Shown: positions 16,689-25,785, counted from the stretch's first letter. The stretch is DNA of 64,000 nt from Thermoanaerobacterales bacterium UBA4880 (GCA_002399285.1 DHDI01000029.1:1-64000); one strand, 5' to 3'. Notes: generated by a model not told the origin, from the sequence alone. Numbers and translations are program-made.

Positions 16689-17738
16689 ATGGAGAATGTT
16701 AAGGTTATAGTATGGGGCCTGGGCGCCATGGGCGGCGGCATGGCCAAGATGATGCTGCAGAAAAAAGGTTTTCAGATCGTGGGAGCCATCGCTTCGCGGC
16801 CGGAGAAGAACGGCAGGGACTTAGGAGAGGTACTGGATACGGGAACTCTTACCGGCGTGCTGGTTTCCAACGATGCCGATGAGATACTTAAAAGGGATGC
16901 GGACATAGTGCTGCTGGCTACGTCTTCATTTACCAAAGAGGTCTATCCTCAGATAGAGAAGATCGTAAAGAGCGGAAAGAACGTTATAACCATAGCGGAG
17001 GAGATGTCCTATCCGAGATATACCGAGCCGGAATTGGCCGCAAAGATAGAAAAGCTGGCTAAGGAACACAAGGTCACCGTGCTGGGCACCGGCGTGAACC
17101 CGGGTTTTGTTCTGGATACCCTTATAATAGCGCTGACGGGCGTGTGCATGGACGTGAAGAAGATAACGGCCAGGAGGATAAACGACCTTTCGCCGTTCGG
17201 CACTACGGTCATGCGGACACAGGGCGTAGGCACCACGGTGGAGGAGTTCAACAAGGGCATCGAGGACGGCAGCATAGTGGGGCACATAGGCTTTAACGAG
17301 TCGATAAGCATGATCGCCGAGGCCATGGGCATCGAGATAGACGAGATAAAGCAGACGAGGGAACCGATCATATCCCACACTCACAGGGAGACGCCGTATA
17401 TCAAGGTGGAGCCGGGCATGGTTGCGGGATGCAGGCAGGTGGGCATTGCCTACAGCAAGGGCAAAGAGGTCATCGTTCTGGAGCATCCGCAGCAGATACA
17501 TCCCGAGATGGAGAATGTGGATACCGGCGACTATATAGATATAGAGGGCACGCCCAACATACACCTGAATATAAAGCCGGAGCTGCCGGGAGGAATATGT
17601 ACGATGGCAGTGGCGGTGAACATGATACCCCATGTGATAAACGCAGGGCCCGGCCTTGTCAACATGAAGGATCTTCCGGTGCCCGCCTCCGTGATGGGCG
17701 ATGTGAAGAAACTTATAAAGGAAAGGTGCTGCTGCTGA
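16689..17738 (+). CDS. ord: 2,4-diaminopentanoate dehydrogenase
   Basis: Oxidative deamination of (2R,4S)-2,4-diaminopentanoate to 2-amino-4-oxopentanoate with NAD(P)+, the third step of clostridial ornithine oxidation. The 349-residue protein has an N-terminal Rossmann motif (VIVWGLGAMGGGMAKMML, residues 4-21) and a dihydrodipicolinate-reductase-like C-terminal domain (GTGVNPGFVLDTL, AVNMIPHVINAGPGL). The ATG at 16689 has AAAGGAG 8 nt upstream. It is the first gene of a tight operon. The protein ends in three cysteines (CCC), encoded by three TGC codons. Confidence 0.95.
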   Translation: MENVKVIVWGLGAMGGGMAKMMLQKKGFQIVGAIASRPEKNGRDLGEVLDTGTLTGVLVSNDADEILKRDADIVLLATSSFTKEVYPQIEKIVKSGKNVITIAEEMSYPRYTEPELAAKIEKLAKEHKVTVLGTGVNPGFVLDTLIIALTGVCMDVKKITARRINDLSPFGTTVMRTQGVGTTVEEFNKGIEDGSIVGHIGFNESISMIAEAMGIEIDEIKQTREPIISHTHRETPYIKVEPGMVAGCRQVGIAYSKGKEVIVLEHPQQIHPEMENVDTGDYIDIEGTPNIHLNIKPELPGGICTMAVAVNMIPHVINAGPGLVNMKDLPVPASVMGDVKKLIKERCCC

Positions 17739-17739
17739 G

Positions 17740-18045
17740 ATGGATGCAAAAAAGGGCGACTGGGTGCAGATACACAATATAATCCTGAAGCCGGAGCAGA
17801 GGGCTTCCCATCTCCCGGAGGACACCAAGAAGGTGCCGCTGGAAATGTGGGAAAAGGGCTTCATACTCCACGATGCCTGCATAGGCGATGAGGCTGAGGT
17901 GGAGACGGTTATCGGAAGGAAGGTCAGGGGGACTCTGGTAAAGGTAAATCCGGTTTACGAGCATAACTTTGGCGAGCCGGTGCCGGAGCTTCTGACCATA
18001 GGCATGGAACTTAGACGGATATTAGAGGGTGAAGACCATGAGTAG
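17740..18045 (+). CDS. ortA: 2-amino-4-oxopentanoate thiolase subunit OrtA
   Basis: The small subunit (101 residues) of the CoA-dependent thiolase that splits 2-amino-4-oxopentanoate into acetyl-CoA and alanine. The family features are WVQIHNIILKPEQRA, VPLEMWEKGF and the C-terminal YEHNFGEPVPELL. It starts one base after the ord stop and its 3' end overlaps ortB by 8 bp. No catalytic residues are assigned to this subunit. Confidence 0.95.
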   Translation: MDAKKGDWVQIHNIILKPEQRASHLPEDTKKVPLEMWEKGFILHDACIGDEAEVETVIGRKVRGTLVKVNPVYEHNFGEPVPELLTIGMELRRILEGEDHE

Positions 18046-19453
18046 GGACATGAGCTACGATGCCGTTATGGCAAGGGAGAACGAGATAATGAAGAAGGCC
18101 GTGGGCATCGACTACGACGAATTCGAGCTGGGCGACCTGGCCTTTGACTACGAGAAGATGATGAGAGAGGTAGGCTACAGCATAGAGGACATAATAAGGA
18201 TACAGCGTGAGACCAGCGTGGGCAACACACCTCTCATAGAGCTTAGGAACATCACCGAGCTGGTGAGGGCAGTATCTCCCAAGGGAAAGGGCGCGCGCAT
18301 ATTCGTAAAGGACGAGGCGGCCAACCCTTCGGGCAGTTTCAAGGACAGGAGGGCCTCGGTATCCGCATACCGGGCCAAGGAGCAGGGCTATGAGGGAATG
18401 ATAGCCGCCACCAGCGGCAACTACGGGGCTGCCGTGGCTTCTCAGGCGGCAAGGCGCGGCCTCAAGTGTATCGTGGTGCAGGAGGTATACGACAGTCAGG
18501 GCAAGGGCCAGCCGGAGATAATGGAGAAGGGCAGGAAGTGCGAGGCCTTCGGGGCGGACGTGGTACAGCTTACCGTGGGGCCGGAGCTATTCTATCAGTC
18601 GCTGCGCATGCTGGAGGAGACGGGATATTTCAACGCTTCGCTGTATACTCCCTTTGGCATAGCGGGAATAGAGACGCTGGGCTACGAGCTGGCGGCTCAG
18701 GTAAAGGAGCGCACCGGCAGACTGCCGGATGCCGTGGTCATCACCCATGCGGGCGGAGGAAACGTCACGGGCACGGCCAGGGGGCTTATAAAGGCCGGCT
18801 GTACCGGTACCAAGGTGATAGGTGCCAGCGTGGACCTGGCCGGTCTGCACATGGCAAGCGACAGGGACTTCAACAGGAAGTCATTTACCACGGGGCATAC
18901 GGGGTTCGGAGTGCCGTTCGCCACATGGCCGGACAGGTCGGACGTTCCCAGGAACGCGGCCCGGCCGCTGCGCTACCTAGACAGGTACGTGCTGGTTACG
19001 CAGGGAGACGTGTTCTACATGACGGAAGCGCTGTCGCAGCTGGAGGGCATGGAGAGGGGTCCGGCGGGCAACACCTCGCTGGCGGCCGCTTTCGCTATTG
19101 CCCGGGAAATGGACAGGGACGAGATATTGGTGGTCCAGGAGACGGAATACACCGGCGCGGGCAAGATGCCTTCGTCGCAGCTCACGTTCGCAAAGCAGAT
19201 GGGCGTGAAGGTTTACCGCGGCGACCCTGCGGAGGATAAGCCGGGGGAGAGGATAGTCATACCGCAGCGTCCGTCCCAGATACAGCCCAAGGACGTGGAC
19301 CTTATGCAGCTCAAGAGGTCGTACATCAAGAACAGTATGGAAAACTGCCGTGAGGATAAACTTTCGGCTGCAGAGAGGAAGTTTTTAGCCGAAGAGACAA
19401 AGCTGGATGAGGAGACCGTGGAGATCTTGATAAGGGATTTGGAGGTAATATAA
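18038..19453 (+). CDS. ortB: 2-amino-4-oxopentanoate thiolase subunit OrtB (PLP)
   Basis: The large PLP-binding subunit of the thiolase, 471 residues, of fold type II like threonine synthase. The Schiff-base lysine is in NPSGSFKDRRA near residue 90, and a phosphate-binding loop follows in SGNYGAAV; HAGGGNVTGTA gives the second glycine-rich loop. The ATG at 18038 lies inside the end of ortA with GAGGGTGAAG upstream and is preferred to a GTG 9 nt earlier. It forms acetyl-CoA and alanine together with OrtA. Confidence 0.95.
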   Translation: MSRDMSYDAVMARENEIMKKAVGIDYDEFELGDLAFDYEKMMREVGYSIEDIIRIQRETSVGNTPLIELRNITELVRAVSPKGKGARIFVKDEAANPSGSFKDRRASVSAYRAKEQGYEGMIAATSGNYGAAVASQAARRGLKCIVVQEVYDSQGKGQPEIMEKGRKCEAFGADVVQLTVGPELFYQSLRMLEETGYFNASLYTPFGIAGIETLGYELAAQVKERTGRLPDAVVITHAGGGNVTGTARGLIKAGCTGTKVIGASVDLAGLHMASDRDFNRKSFTTGHTGFGVPFATWPDRSDVPRNAARPLRYLDRYVLVTQGDVFYMTEALSQLEGMERGPAGNTSLAAAFAIAREMDRDEILVVQETEYTGAGKMPSSQLTFAKQMGVKVYRGDPAEDKPGERIVIPQRPSQIQPKDVDLMQLKRSYIKNSMENCREDKLSAAERKFLAEETKLDEETVEILIRDLEVI

Positions 19454-19863
19454 TGCAGAGAGCCGATGATTTTGAGACGAGGCGCGTTCACCTCGCCTCT
19501 CTGACGGAAGAAGATCTGGAGGACAGATTCTGGTTTCTCACCGAGCAGATAGTGGACCCGCTGGTGGGCCTGGCCTATAACCACACCTCCCCCTCCATAG
19601 AGCGCTCGGTGCTGCTGCGCATGGGGTTTGACAGCCTCACATGCAAGGCCATAGTGGAAAAGACCGGAGACAAGGGCCTGCTGGGCAAGGGTGCCGGACA
19701 GGTGGTGCTGAAGTATGCCATATACAAGCACATCCCGATAAAGAAAGCCGGTAAGCTGCTGGCCGCGGGCGAGGGCTGGGACGAGGCGGACGATTTCATG
19801 GCCGCCGAGATCACCCCGGAGGCCGTGGACGAGATAACGGGCAAAGGCGGTGCTGCCATATGA
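19453..19863 (+). CDS. oraS: D-ornithine 4,5-aminomutase S subunit
   Basis: The small subunit (136 residues) of the adenosylcobalamin- and PLP-dependent mutase that moves the 5-amino group of D-ornithine to C4. The sequence RRVHLASLTEEDLEDRFWFL and the motif SPSIERSVLLRMGFDSL are typical. The start overlaps the ortB stop by one base (TAATG) and its stop overlaps oraE (ATGA), so stoichiometric coupled translation is likely. GGAGG is 7 nt before the ATG. Confidence 0.95.
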   Translation: MQRADDFETRRVHLASLTEEDLEDRFWFLTEQIVDPLVGLAYNHTSPSIERSVLLRMGFDSLTCKAIVEKTGDKGLLGKGAGQVVLKYAIYKHIPIKKAGKLLAAGEGWDEADDFMAAEITPEAVDEITGKGGAAI

Positions 19864-22052
19864 AACTGGAGAGAAACAAAAAGCTGGACGTAGAAGTGGT
19901 ACTGCAGGATCTTGAACATTACAGACCGAGAAGGCACGGATGGCACTGGCGGGAGTTGGAGGAAAACCAGAAGCTGGGCCCCTTCGAGTACCGCGAGACG
20001 TCCAAGGGCCTTTCAAACAGCGTGCCGCTGCCTGCGGCGAAATACTTTGACAACATAGACCCTCAGCCCGAATGCGTCATCACGACGGAGATAGCGTCGG
20101 GGCGCTTCGAGGACGATATAAGGAGGATGAGGATGGCGGCCTGGCATGGAGCGGACCACATCATGGTGATAAGGACCGCCGGGCAGAGCCATATCGACGG
20201 GCTGATGGAGGGTACGCCGGAGGGCATAGGAGGCGTACCAATCACCAGAAAGCAGATAAGGGCCACCAGGAAGGCGTTGGATGCCATCGAGGACGAGGTG
20301 GGCCGGCCTATAAACTTTCATTCCTATGTCAGCGGCGTGGCCGGGCCGGAGGTCGCCACCATGTTCGCCGAGGAAGGAGTGAACGGGGCTCACCAGGACC
20401 CGCAGTACAACGTGCTCTACAGGGATATAAACATGATAAGGTCCTTCGTGGATGCGGCAGTGGCCAAAAAGCAGATGGCCTGGGCGGATATGCTGCAGAT
20501 AGACGGGGCGCACAACGCCAACGCAACGGCCAGGCAGGCATGGAAGGTGATGCCCGAGCTTATGGTGCAGCACGCCATAAACGCCCTCTATTCGGTAAAG
20601 GTGGGCATGAAGAAGGAAAACATATCGCTGTCCACGGTGCCGCCGACTGCTCCGCCCGCGCCGTGTATGCGGATGGATCTTCCCTACGCCGTGGCGCTGA
20701 GGGAGATATTCGCGGGCTATAAGATGAGGGCCCAGATGAACACCAAGTACATGGAGTCCAGCACCAGGGAGGCTACCGTGACCCATGTGCTCAATCTGTT
20801 GATATCCCGCCTTACCAGCGCCGATATACAGAGCACCATAACGCCGGATGAAGGCAGGAACGTGCCGTGGCACTACTTCAACGTGCAGGCGGTGGACACG
20901 GCAAAGCAGGCCTTGGTCGGCATGGACGGTCTTAAGGATATGGTGGAGATAAAGCGGAACGGCCCGCTGGGAGACATGGTGCGTGAGCTTAAGGAGAGGG
21001 CGGTGCTCTTCCTGGAGGAGATCATAGAGGTCGGCGGATATTTCAACGCCGTGGAACAGGGCTTCTTTGTAGATTCGGGCATGTACCCTGAGAGGAACGG
21101 CGACGGCATATTCAGGCAGATAAACGGCGGCGTCGGCGCGGGCACGGTGGTGGAAAGGGATAAGGACTATATGGCGCCCGTCTGCGAGCAGTTCGGATAC
21201 AATAATCTTCCCAAATGGATATCCAAGCCCTGCGACCTAATAGGCGGCTGTACTCTGTGCGACCATGATAAGATAGAATACATCGACGAGCTGGACGAAA
21301 GGGACAACGTGTATGTGCGCATGGAGGAAAACAAGGACATGAGAGAAAATGGCCTCCTCAAGCCCGAGGTGGAGTGGATGGGAGACGGCTATATCTCCAT
21401 GAATATCTTCCTGCCGGCCGAACAGCGGGTGGCGGAGTTTGCGGCCATGGAGATGGCAAAGAAAATGGGCCTGGCCGACGTGGAGGTCATACACAGGGAG
21501 ATAATGCAGCCGGCCGAGGGAACGTATGTGGAGCTCAAGGGCAGGGTGCCCTTTACCGTAGATCCCTCTAAGATCGTGATACCCAAGAAGCCGGAGGTAA
21601 TGAGCGAGGAAGAGATAAGGACCTATGTGAAGCAGCATCCCATAAGGATAATGGCCGCTACGGTAGGCGAGGATGAACACTCGGTGGGAATGAGGGAGAT
21701 AATAGACATAAAGCACGGAGGGCTGGAAGGATTCGGCGTAAAGTGCGATTATCTCGGCACCTCGGTGTCCATAGAAAAGGTCGTAAACGCCGCCATAGAG
21801 ACGGATTCGGACGCCATACTGATAAGTACCATAATAACCCACGCCGATATCCACAGGATAAACATGAGAAAACTGCATGACCTGTGCGTGGAAAAGGGCA
21901 TAAGGGACAAGGTGCTGCTGATCAGCGGCGGCACGCAGGTGACCGACGAAATGGCGAAGGAGTGCGGCATGGACGCGGGCTTCGGCAGGGGCACCAAGGG
22001 TATAGATGTAGCCAGCTATCTGGTAAAGAGGATGAGGCAGAAATCAGCATAA
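19860..22052 (+). CDS. oraE: D-ornithine 4,5-aminomutase E subunit (B12- and PLP-binding)
   Basis: The catalytic subunit, 730 residues, close to the family's usual length. An N-terminal TIM-barrel-like domain (HGADHIMVIRTAGQSHIDGL; NAHQDP-like GAHQDPQYN) is followed by a C-terminal Rossmann cobalamin domain. That domain has the base-off ligand motif DEHSVG at residues 605-610 (axial His607) and the downstream LISGGTQV and GRGTKG loops. D-ornithine is rearranged to 2,4-diaminopentanoate, the substrate of Ord. No cobalamin riboswitch is visible; control appears to be at the operon's sigma-54 promoter. Confidence 0.97.
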   Translation: MKLERNKKLDVEVVLQDLEHYRPRRHGWHWRELEENQKLGPFEYRETSKGLSNSVPLPAAKYFDNIDPQPECVITTEIASGRFEDDIRRMRMAAWHGADHIMVIRTAGQSHIDGLMEGTPEGIGGVPITRKQIRATRKALDAIEDEVGRPINFHSYVSGVAGPEVATMFAEEGVNGAHQDPQYNVLYRDINMIRSFVDAAVAKKQMAWADMLQIDGAHNANATARQAWKVMPELMVQHAINALYSVKVGMKKENISLSTVPPTAPPAPCMRMDLPYAVALREIFAGYKMRAQMNTKYMESSTREATVTHVLNLLISRLTSADIQSTITPDEGRNVPWHYFNVQAVDTAKQALVGMDGLKDMVEIKRNGPLGDMVRELKERAVLFLEEIIEVGGYFNAVEQGFFVDSGMYPERNGDGIFRQINGGVGAGTVVERDKDYMAPVCEQFGYNNLPKWISKPCDLIGGCTLCDHDKIEYIDELDERDNVYVRMEENKDMRENGLLKPEVEWMGDGYISMNIFLPAEQRVAEFAAMEMAKKMGLADVEVIHREIMQPAEGTYVELKGRVPFTVDPSKIVIPKKPEVMSEEEIRTYVKQHPIRIMAATVGEDEHSVGMREIIDIKHGGLEGFGVKCDYLGTSVSIEKVVNAAIETDSDAILISTIITHADIHRINMRKLHDLCVEKGIRDKVLLISGGTQVTDEMAKECGMDAGFGRGTKGIDVASYLVKRMRQKSA

Positions 22053-22126
22053 CGAATATTTTTTAAGGGCTGCGGCAAAACGTTTTCTAAGGAACTTTGC
22101 CGGAATTGAATTTGGGGGTTATCGCA

Positions 22127-23479
22127 ATGAGAAATATAGACCTTATAGTAGCCGAAATAGGCAGCACAACCACCGTGGTGGACGCCTTTGACGATATGGG
22201 TGGCGCGTCGCCGGTATTCATCGGACAGGGCTACGCTCCCACCTCGGTATTGGACGGCGACGTTACCATCGGGCTTGAGAGGGCCGTCTCCATGCTGGAG
22301 AGCAGGCTGGGCGACAGGATAAAGTGGGGGAGGATGATGGCGTCCAGCAGCGCGGCCGGGGGACTCAAGATGACGGTGCACGGCCTGGTCTACGACATGA
22401 CAGCCAAAGCTGCCAAGGAGGCGGCTTTAGGGGCAGGCGCCGTACTGCACATGGTCACGGCCGGCAATCTAAACTCCGGCGATCTAAACAAAATAAGGGA
22501 GATAAGGCCCAACATCATACTGCTTGCCGGCGGCGTGGACTATGGAGAAAGGGATACCGTGATCAATAATGCCCGCGAGATTGCGAATATGCATATGGAT
22601 ACCCCCGTCATATATGCAGGCAATATTGCGGCCGCAGATGAAATAAGGGCAATATTCCAAGGTGCAAACCCTGTGATTTTTGTGGATAACGTGTATCCCA
22701 GGATAGACGAGCTGAACATTGAACCTACCCGCAGGGTGATCCAGGATGTGTTTGAAGAGCATATCATAAAGGCGCCCGGGATGGAGAAGATCCGCACCAT
22801 GGTCACGGGACGCATCACCCCCACGCCGGGCGCGGTGATGAATGCGGCAAAGCTTCTTAAGGAGGATATGGGCGAGCTCATGGTGTTGGACGTGGGCGGC
22901 GCTACGACGGACGTTCACTCGGTGACTCAGGACTCCGACGAGATAGCGAGGATACTCATAGCCCCCGAGCCGGAGGCAAAGAGGACGGTGGAGGGAGACC
23001 TGGGCGTATATATAAACAGGTACCATGTCTTAGACTGCATAGGGGCCGAGGAGGCGGAAAAGGCGCTGTCCATGGATGTGCGCAGGGTCATAGACACGCT
23101 TCCCCCCATACCGGTCAGCGATGAGGAGATAAGGCTGGCGGAGTTCCTGACGGAGGTCGCCTGCAAGACCGCCGTGGCGCGGCATACCGGAGAGATAAAG
23201 TATCTCTACGGGCCCACGGGCAGGTATACCATGGCCATGGGAAAGGATCTCACCAGGGTAAAGTGGATCATCGGCACGGGGGGAGCTCTTACCCGGCTGC
23301 CCCACGGACGTGAAATACTGGAGGGGCTGTGCAGCGAAACGAAGGGCAAAAAGCTGCTGCCCACCGCCGATGCGCAGGTGCTGATAGACAACGATTATAT
23401 CATGGCGGCAGCAGGCGTGATGTCCGCCGATTTCCCCGAGGCATCTCTGTCGCTGATGAAGAAAAGCTTTGGGATATAA
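22127..23479 (+). CDS. MutL/GlmL-family protein, probable aminomutase reactivase
   Basis: A 450-residue actin-fold ATPase of the MutL/GlmL family. The phosphate-1 motif is DLIVAEIGSTTTVVDAFDD at the N-terminus, with GRITPTPGAVMNAA in the middle and LDVGGATTDVHSV as phosphate-2. Proteins of this family accompany B12 mutases and are thought to repair them when the cofactor is damaged; here the client would be OraSE. The ATG at 22127 follows a GGGGG stretch; a TTG 30 nt earlier is less likely. It lies 75 nt after oraE, before a strong terminator, and is the last gene of the operon. Confidence 0.9.
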   Translation: MRNIDLIVAEIGSTTTVVDAFDDMGGASPVFIGQGYAPTSVLDGDVTIGLERAVSMLESRLGDRIKWGRMMASSSAAGGLKMTVHGLVYDMTAKAAKEAALGAGAVLHMVTAGNLNSGDLNKIREIRPNIILLAGGVDYGERDTVINNAREIANMHMDTPVIYAGNIAAADEIRAIFQGANPVIFVDNVYPRIDELNIEPTRRVIQDVFEEHIIKAPGMEKIRTMVTGRITPTPGAVMNAAKLLKEDMGELMVLDVGGATTDVHSVTQDSDEIARILIAPEPEAKRTVEGDLGVYINRYHVLDCIGAEEAEKALSMDVRRVIDTLPPIPVSDEEIRLAEFLTEVACKTAVARHTGEIKYLYGPTGRYTMAMGKDLTRVKWIIGTGGALTRLPHGREILEGLCSETKGKKLLPTADAQVLIDNDYIMAAAGVMSADFPEASLSLMKKSFGI

Positions 23480-23493
23480 CAAAGAACATATAC

Positions 23494-23545
23494 AAAAGGG
23501 AATCCCGCGATGATTTCCGCGGGATTCCCTTTTATAGTCTTATTT
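23494..23545. terminator. Strong terminator at end of ornithine operon
   Basis: AAAAGGGAATCCCGCG (23494-23509) pairs perfectly over 16 bp with CGCGGGATTCCCTTTT (23518-23533), with further T-runs to 23545. It is symmetrical, so it can also end the convergent minus-strand relic. Confidence 0.93.
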
Positions 23546-23546
23546 T

Positions 23547-24050
23547 TTACTGGGCTACGAAAGACGTTGAATAGATCACATTGCACGGCACCCATTTGCC
23601 GTCGGAGTATTTCCAGAGGGACTCCATATTGGATATGCGGTTTGCATGGTATGCGCCGGATATGCTCCGAATGCCTCTCAGGTAGTACGTGCCGTCTCCG
23701 GTATAGTCCACGGGTTGCAAAAGGTAAAATCCATCTGCCCAGAGTTCCACGGGTTTCATAAGTTTCCCATTCGATCCGTATATTCCCTCTATGATGTAGC
23801 CGTCTTTGAACGCACTCAGGTCGATTGTGAATACCTTGTTCAATTTTGTCATTATCATATCGGTTTTAAAACCATCTGTAAACTTCCCCGAAAGGACCAG
23901 GCCTGCGTTGTCATCCTCATCAAATATGATATTTATCTTTCCGCCTTTGGCGGTCACGATCCTGTTATCTACTATTCCGCCGCTGCCTCCGGTGTCGGCG
24001 CTGATCATTATGTCTTTTACCTTGTCTCCGGTAAAGTCTCCTAACGCCAT
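23547..24050 (-). pseudogene. Truncated copy of the VCBS-like secreted protein (signal peptide lost)
   Basis: This 167-residue frame is colinear with residues about 102-266 of the intact gene at 24843-25643 (LGDFTGDKVKDIMIS, GGSGGI, SNMESLWKYSDGKWVPCNV). The first ATG has no ribosome site, and the homology continues upstream in the same frame (IEPR before the Met). The bases before it match the promoter region of the intact gene, including TATAAT and the phased TTAA repeats. So a full duplicate lost about 100 codons, including the signal peptide, by an internal deletion between promoter and mid-gene. The product, if made, would stay in the cytoplasm. Confidence 0.8.
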
Positions 24051-24104
24051 TCTTGGTTCAATTTTTGTCTATATACATTATAGAACATTTTTAAAATTAG
24101 AAAG

Positions 24105-24142
24105 TTGAAATGAGGTTAAATAATATTTAAGATATTTTAAGA
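24105..24142 (-). promoter_or_regulatory. Phased TTAA direct repeats upstream of truncated VCBS gene
   Basis: TTGAAA 24105, TTAAAT 24116, TTAAGA 24127 and TTAAGA 24137 (plus-strand coordinates) are spaced 11, 11 and 10 bp. The minus-strand -10 TATAAT ends at 24082, 23 bp away. The layout is duplicated from the intact paralog. Confidence 0.5.
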
Positions 24143-24270
24143 TCTATTTATAAAACTGCCGTCTATTGAATATACGGCCGGATCCACCTTGTGCCCCGGC
24201 TCTATGCTGACATTTCCCCAAATGTGCGTTATTATATTAATATAAAACATGAGGAAGCGGGGTCAGACAA

Positions 24271-24717
24271 ATGGATTTAATTGTAAAGCGCTTTGAAGAA
24301 TTATCCACTGAGGAATTATATGAAATACTACAGATCAGAGTAGCGGTATTTGTAGTGGAACAAAATTGTGCATATCAAGAAATAGATGACAAAGACGGGT
24401 ATTCATACCACGTATTTCTAAGAGACAACACGGGAATTAAGGCCTATTTGAGAGTAATAGACGGAGGAGTGTCCTTTGAAGAGGTTTCGATTGGAAGAGT
24501 ATTGACACTAAAGAGAGGATGCGGATTGGGGAACAAAATTCTTCTTGAGGGAATAGAGGTCGCGAAAGATAGAATGAAAGCAGATAGAATAAAAATTGAA
24601 GCTCAGTCATATGCAAAAGGATTTTACGCTAAAGCAGGATTTAAGCAGGTATCGGAAGAATTTTTAGAAGATGGGATTCCGCATATCCAAATGGTTTTAG
24701 AAATATCCAACAGATAA
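24271..24717 (+). CDS. GNAT family N-acetyltransferase (ElaA-like)
   Basis: A 148-residue acetyl-CoA-dependent acyltransferase of the ElaA type. RVAVFVVEQNCAYQEIDDKD at the N-terminus is the ElaA hallmark; the acetyl-CoA site is in IGRVLTLKRGCGLGNKIL (Q/RxxGxG/A variant), and FYAKAGFKQV is the usual motif B. The substrate is unknown. The gene is AT-richer than its neighbours and is inserted, in opposite orientation, between the two copies of the duplicated VCBS-like gene; lateral origin is plausible. Confidence 0.88.
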   Translation: MDLIVKRFEELSTEELYEILQIRVAVFVVEQNCAYQEIDDKDGYSYHVFLRDNTGIKAYLRVIDGGVSFEEVSIGRVLTLKRGCGLGNKILLEGIEVAKDRMKADRIKIEAQSYAKGFYAKAGFKQVSEEFLEDGIPHIQMVLEISNR

Positions 24718-24733
24718 AGCGCTGTTCAGCGTG

Positions 24734-24769
24734 CAGACAAACCGGCAGGCCGCGACAAATCGTGCGGGG
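24734..24769 (-). repeat. Dispersed repeat family B, copy 4 (reversed, right end)
   Basis: The reverse complement contains GCACGATTTGTCGCGGCCTG followed by CCGGTTTGTCTG, matching the right end of copies 6 and 8. It follows the GNAT gene. Confidence 0.75.
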
Positions 24770-24800
24770 CCCCTTTCAAAACGCCATCATATGATATAAT

Positions 24801-24824
24801 AAACCGCGCATTTCTGCGCGGTTT
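24801..24824. terminator. Terminator-like hairpin after the VCBS-like gene
   Basis: AAACCGCGCA, TTTC loop region, TGCGCGGTTT. It lies 19 nt beyond the minus-strand gene's stop and may serve both directions; the tail on the minus strand is ATTATAT rather than a T-run. Confidence 0.55.
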
Positions 24825-24842
24825 ATGGATTCTTGCTTGCTT

Positions 24843-25643
24843 TTACTGGGCTACGAGAGACGTTGAATAGGTCACATTGCACGGCACCCATTTGCCGTCG
24901 GAGTATTTCCAGAGGGACTCCATATTGGATATCCTGTTCACATGCGCTACGCCGGATATGCTCTGAATGCCTCTCAGATAGTATGTGCCGTCTCCGGTAT
25001 ATTCTACGGGCTCTAAGAGGGAGAATCCATCCGCCCAGGGCTCCACGTCCACCTTGAGCTTGCCGCTGGCATCATATGTTCCGCCTTCTACGTAACCATC
25101 CTTAAAAGCGCTTAAGTCGACCGTGAAGTCCTTGTTCAGCTGTTCCACCTTCAAATTTGCTTTAAAGCCGTCGGCGAATTTCCCGGAAAGGGCCAGGCCT
25201 GCATTGTCATCTTCGCCGAATATCAGCTGGGCCTTGCCGTCCTTGACGGTGACTATCCTGTTGTCTATTATCCCGCCGCTGCCTCCGGTGGGAGCACTTA
25301 TCATTATATCCTTTACCTTATCGCCGGTGAAGTCGCCCAGGAATATCTTGGGTTCGTATCCGCCGAAATCCTTAAGGTCAGCTTCGATCATCTTATTTGT
25401 TGATGCATCAAATATCCTTAAGCTGATGCTGTTCTGGAAGGCGCTGTTGTCATCGGGACTCGTACCTACAAGAGTTATGCTGTCCTTAACGCCGTCTCCC
25501 GTAACGTCCGCAGCTTCGGTCGCTATGACCGTAGGTTTTCCCGCGGCATTTGCGGGTGTGTCCGCATGGGCCGCAGTGTAGCTGAGGCCGGGCAAAGCGG
25601 TCATGCAGAGAAGAAGAAGTCCTGCCGTTAATTTTTTATACAT
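24843..25643 (-). CDS. Secreted VCBS/FG-GAP-like protein of unknown function
   Basis: A 266-residue exported protein. The signal peptide has a basic start (MYKK), a leucine-rich core and cleavage after AHA near residue 27. Two aspartate-rich calcium-loop motifs of the FG-GAP/VCBS kind follow: DVTGDGVKDSI near residue 47 and DFTGDKVKDIMIS near 104. The C-terminal half (GTYYLRGIQSISGVAHVNRI) ends in SLVAQ. The function is unknown; such repeats are structural and bind Ca2+. A partial duplicate lies 0.8 kb downstream on the same strand. The promoter has phased TTAA repeats resembling a Pho box. Confidence 0.82.
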   Translation of the reverse strand: MYKKLTAGLLLLCMTALPGLSYTAAHADTPANAAGKPTVIATEAADVTGDGVKDSITLVGTSPDDNSAFQNSISLRIFDASTNKMIEADLKDFGGYEPKIFLGDFTGDKVKDIMISAPTGGSGGIIDNRIVTVKDGKAQLIFGEDDNAGLALSGKFADGFKANLKVEQLNKDFTVDLSAFKDGYVEGGTYDASGKLKVDVEPWADGFSLLEPVEYTGDGTYYLRGIQSISGVAHVNRISNMESLWKYSDGKWVPCNVTYSTSLVAQ

Positions 25644-25719
25644 AATACCACTCCTCTATTCAGATTATTTATAATTTTAAAGGCCATTTTCGTGATCTGA
25701 TCACCCTGTGTCTATTCAT

Positions 25720-25785
25720 ATTATAGTACATTTTCCAAATAGAGAAGTTAAAAAAGGGTTAAATAATATTTAAGATATTTTAAGA
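25720..25785 (-). promoter_or_regulatory. Promoter of VCBS-like gene with phased TTAA repeats
   Basis: TTAAAA 25748, TTAAAT 25759, TTAAGA 25770 and TTAAGA 25780 (plus-strand coordinates) run at 11, 11 and 10 bp phase. The minus-strand TATAAT is at 25725-25720, 23 bp from the first repeat, and no -35 hexamer is seen, as expected for an activator-dependent promoter. Confidence 0.55.

Noticed and set aside
18466..19239. A 257-codon plus-strand frame inside ortB, and similar frames inside oraE
   Set aside because: Out-of-frame shadows rich in Gly, Arg and Ala, without starts or ribosome sites of their own.
22053..22126. Cobalamin riboswitch near the B12-dependent mutase genes
   Set aside because: Neither this gap nor the ord leader (about 29 nt) can hold a B12 box and its pseudoknot.
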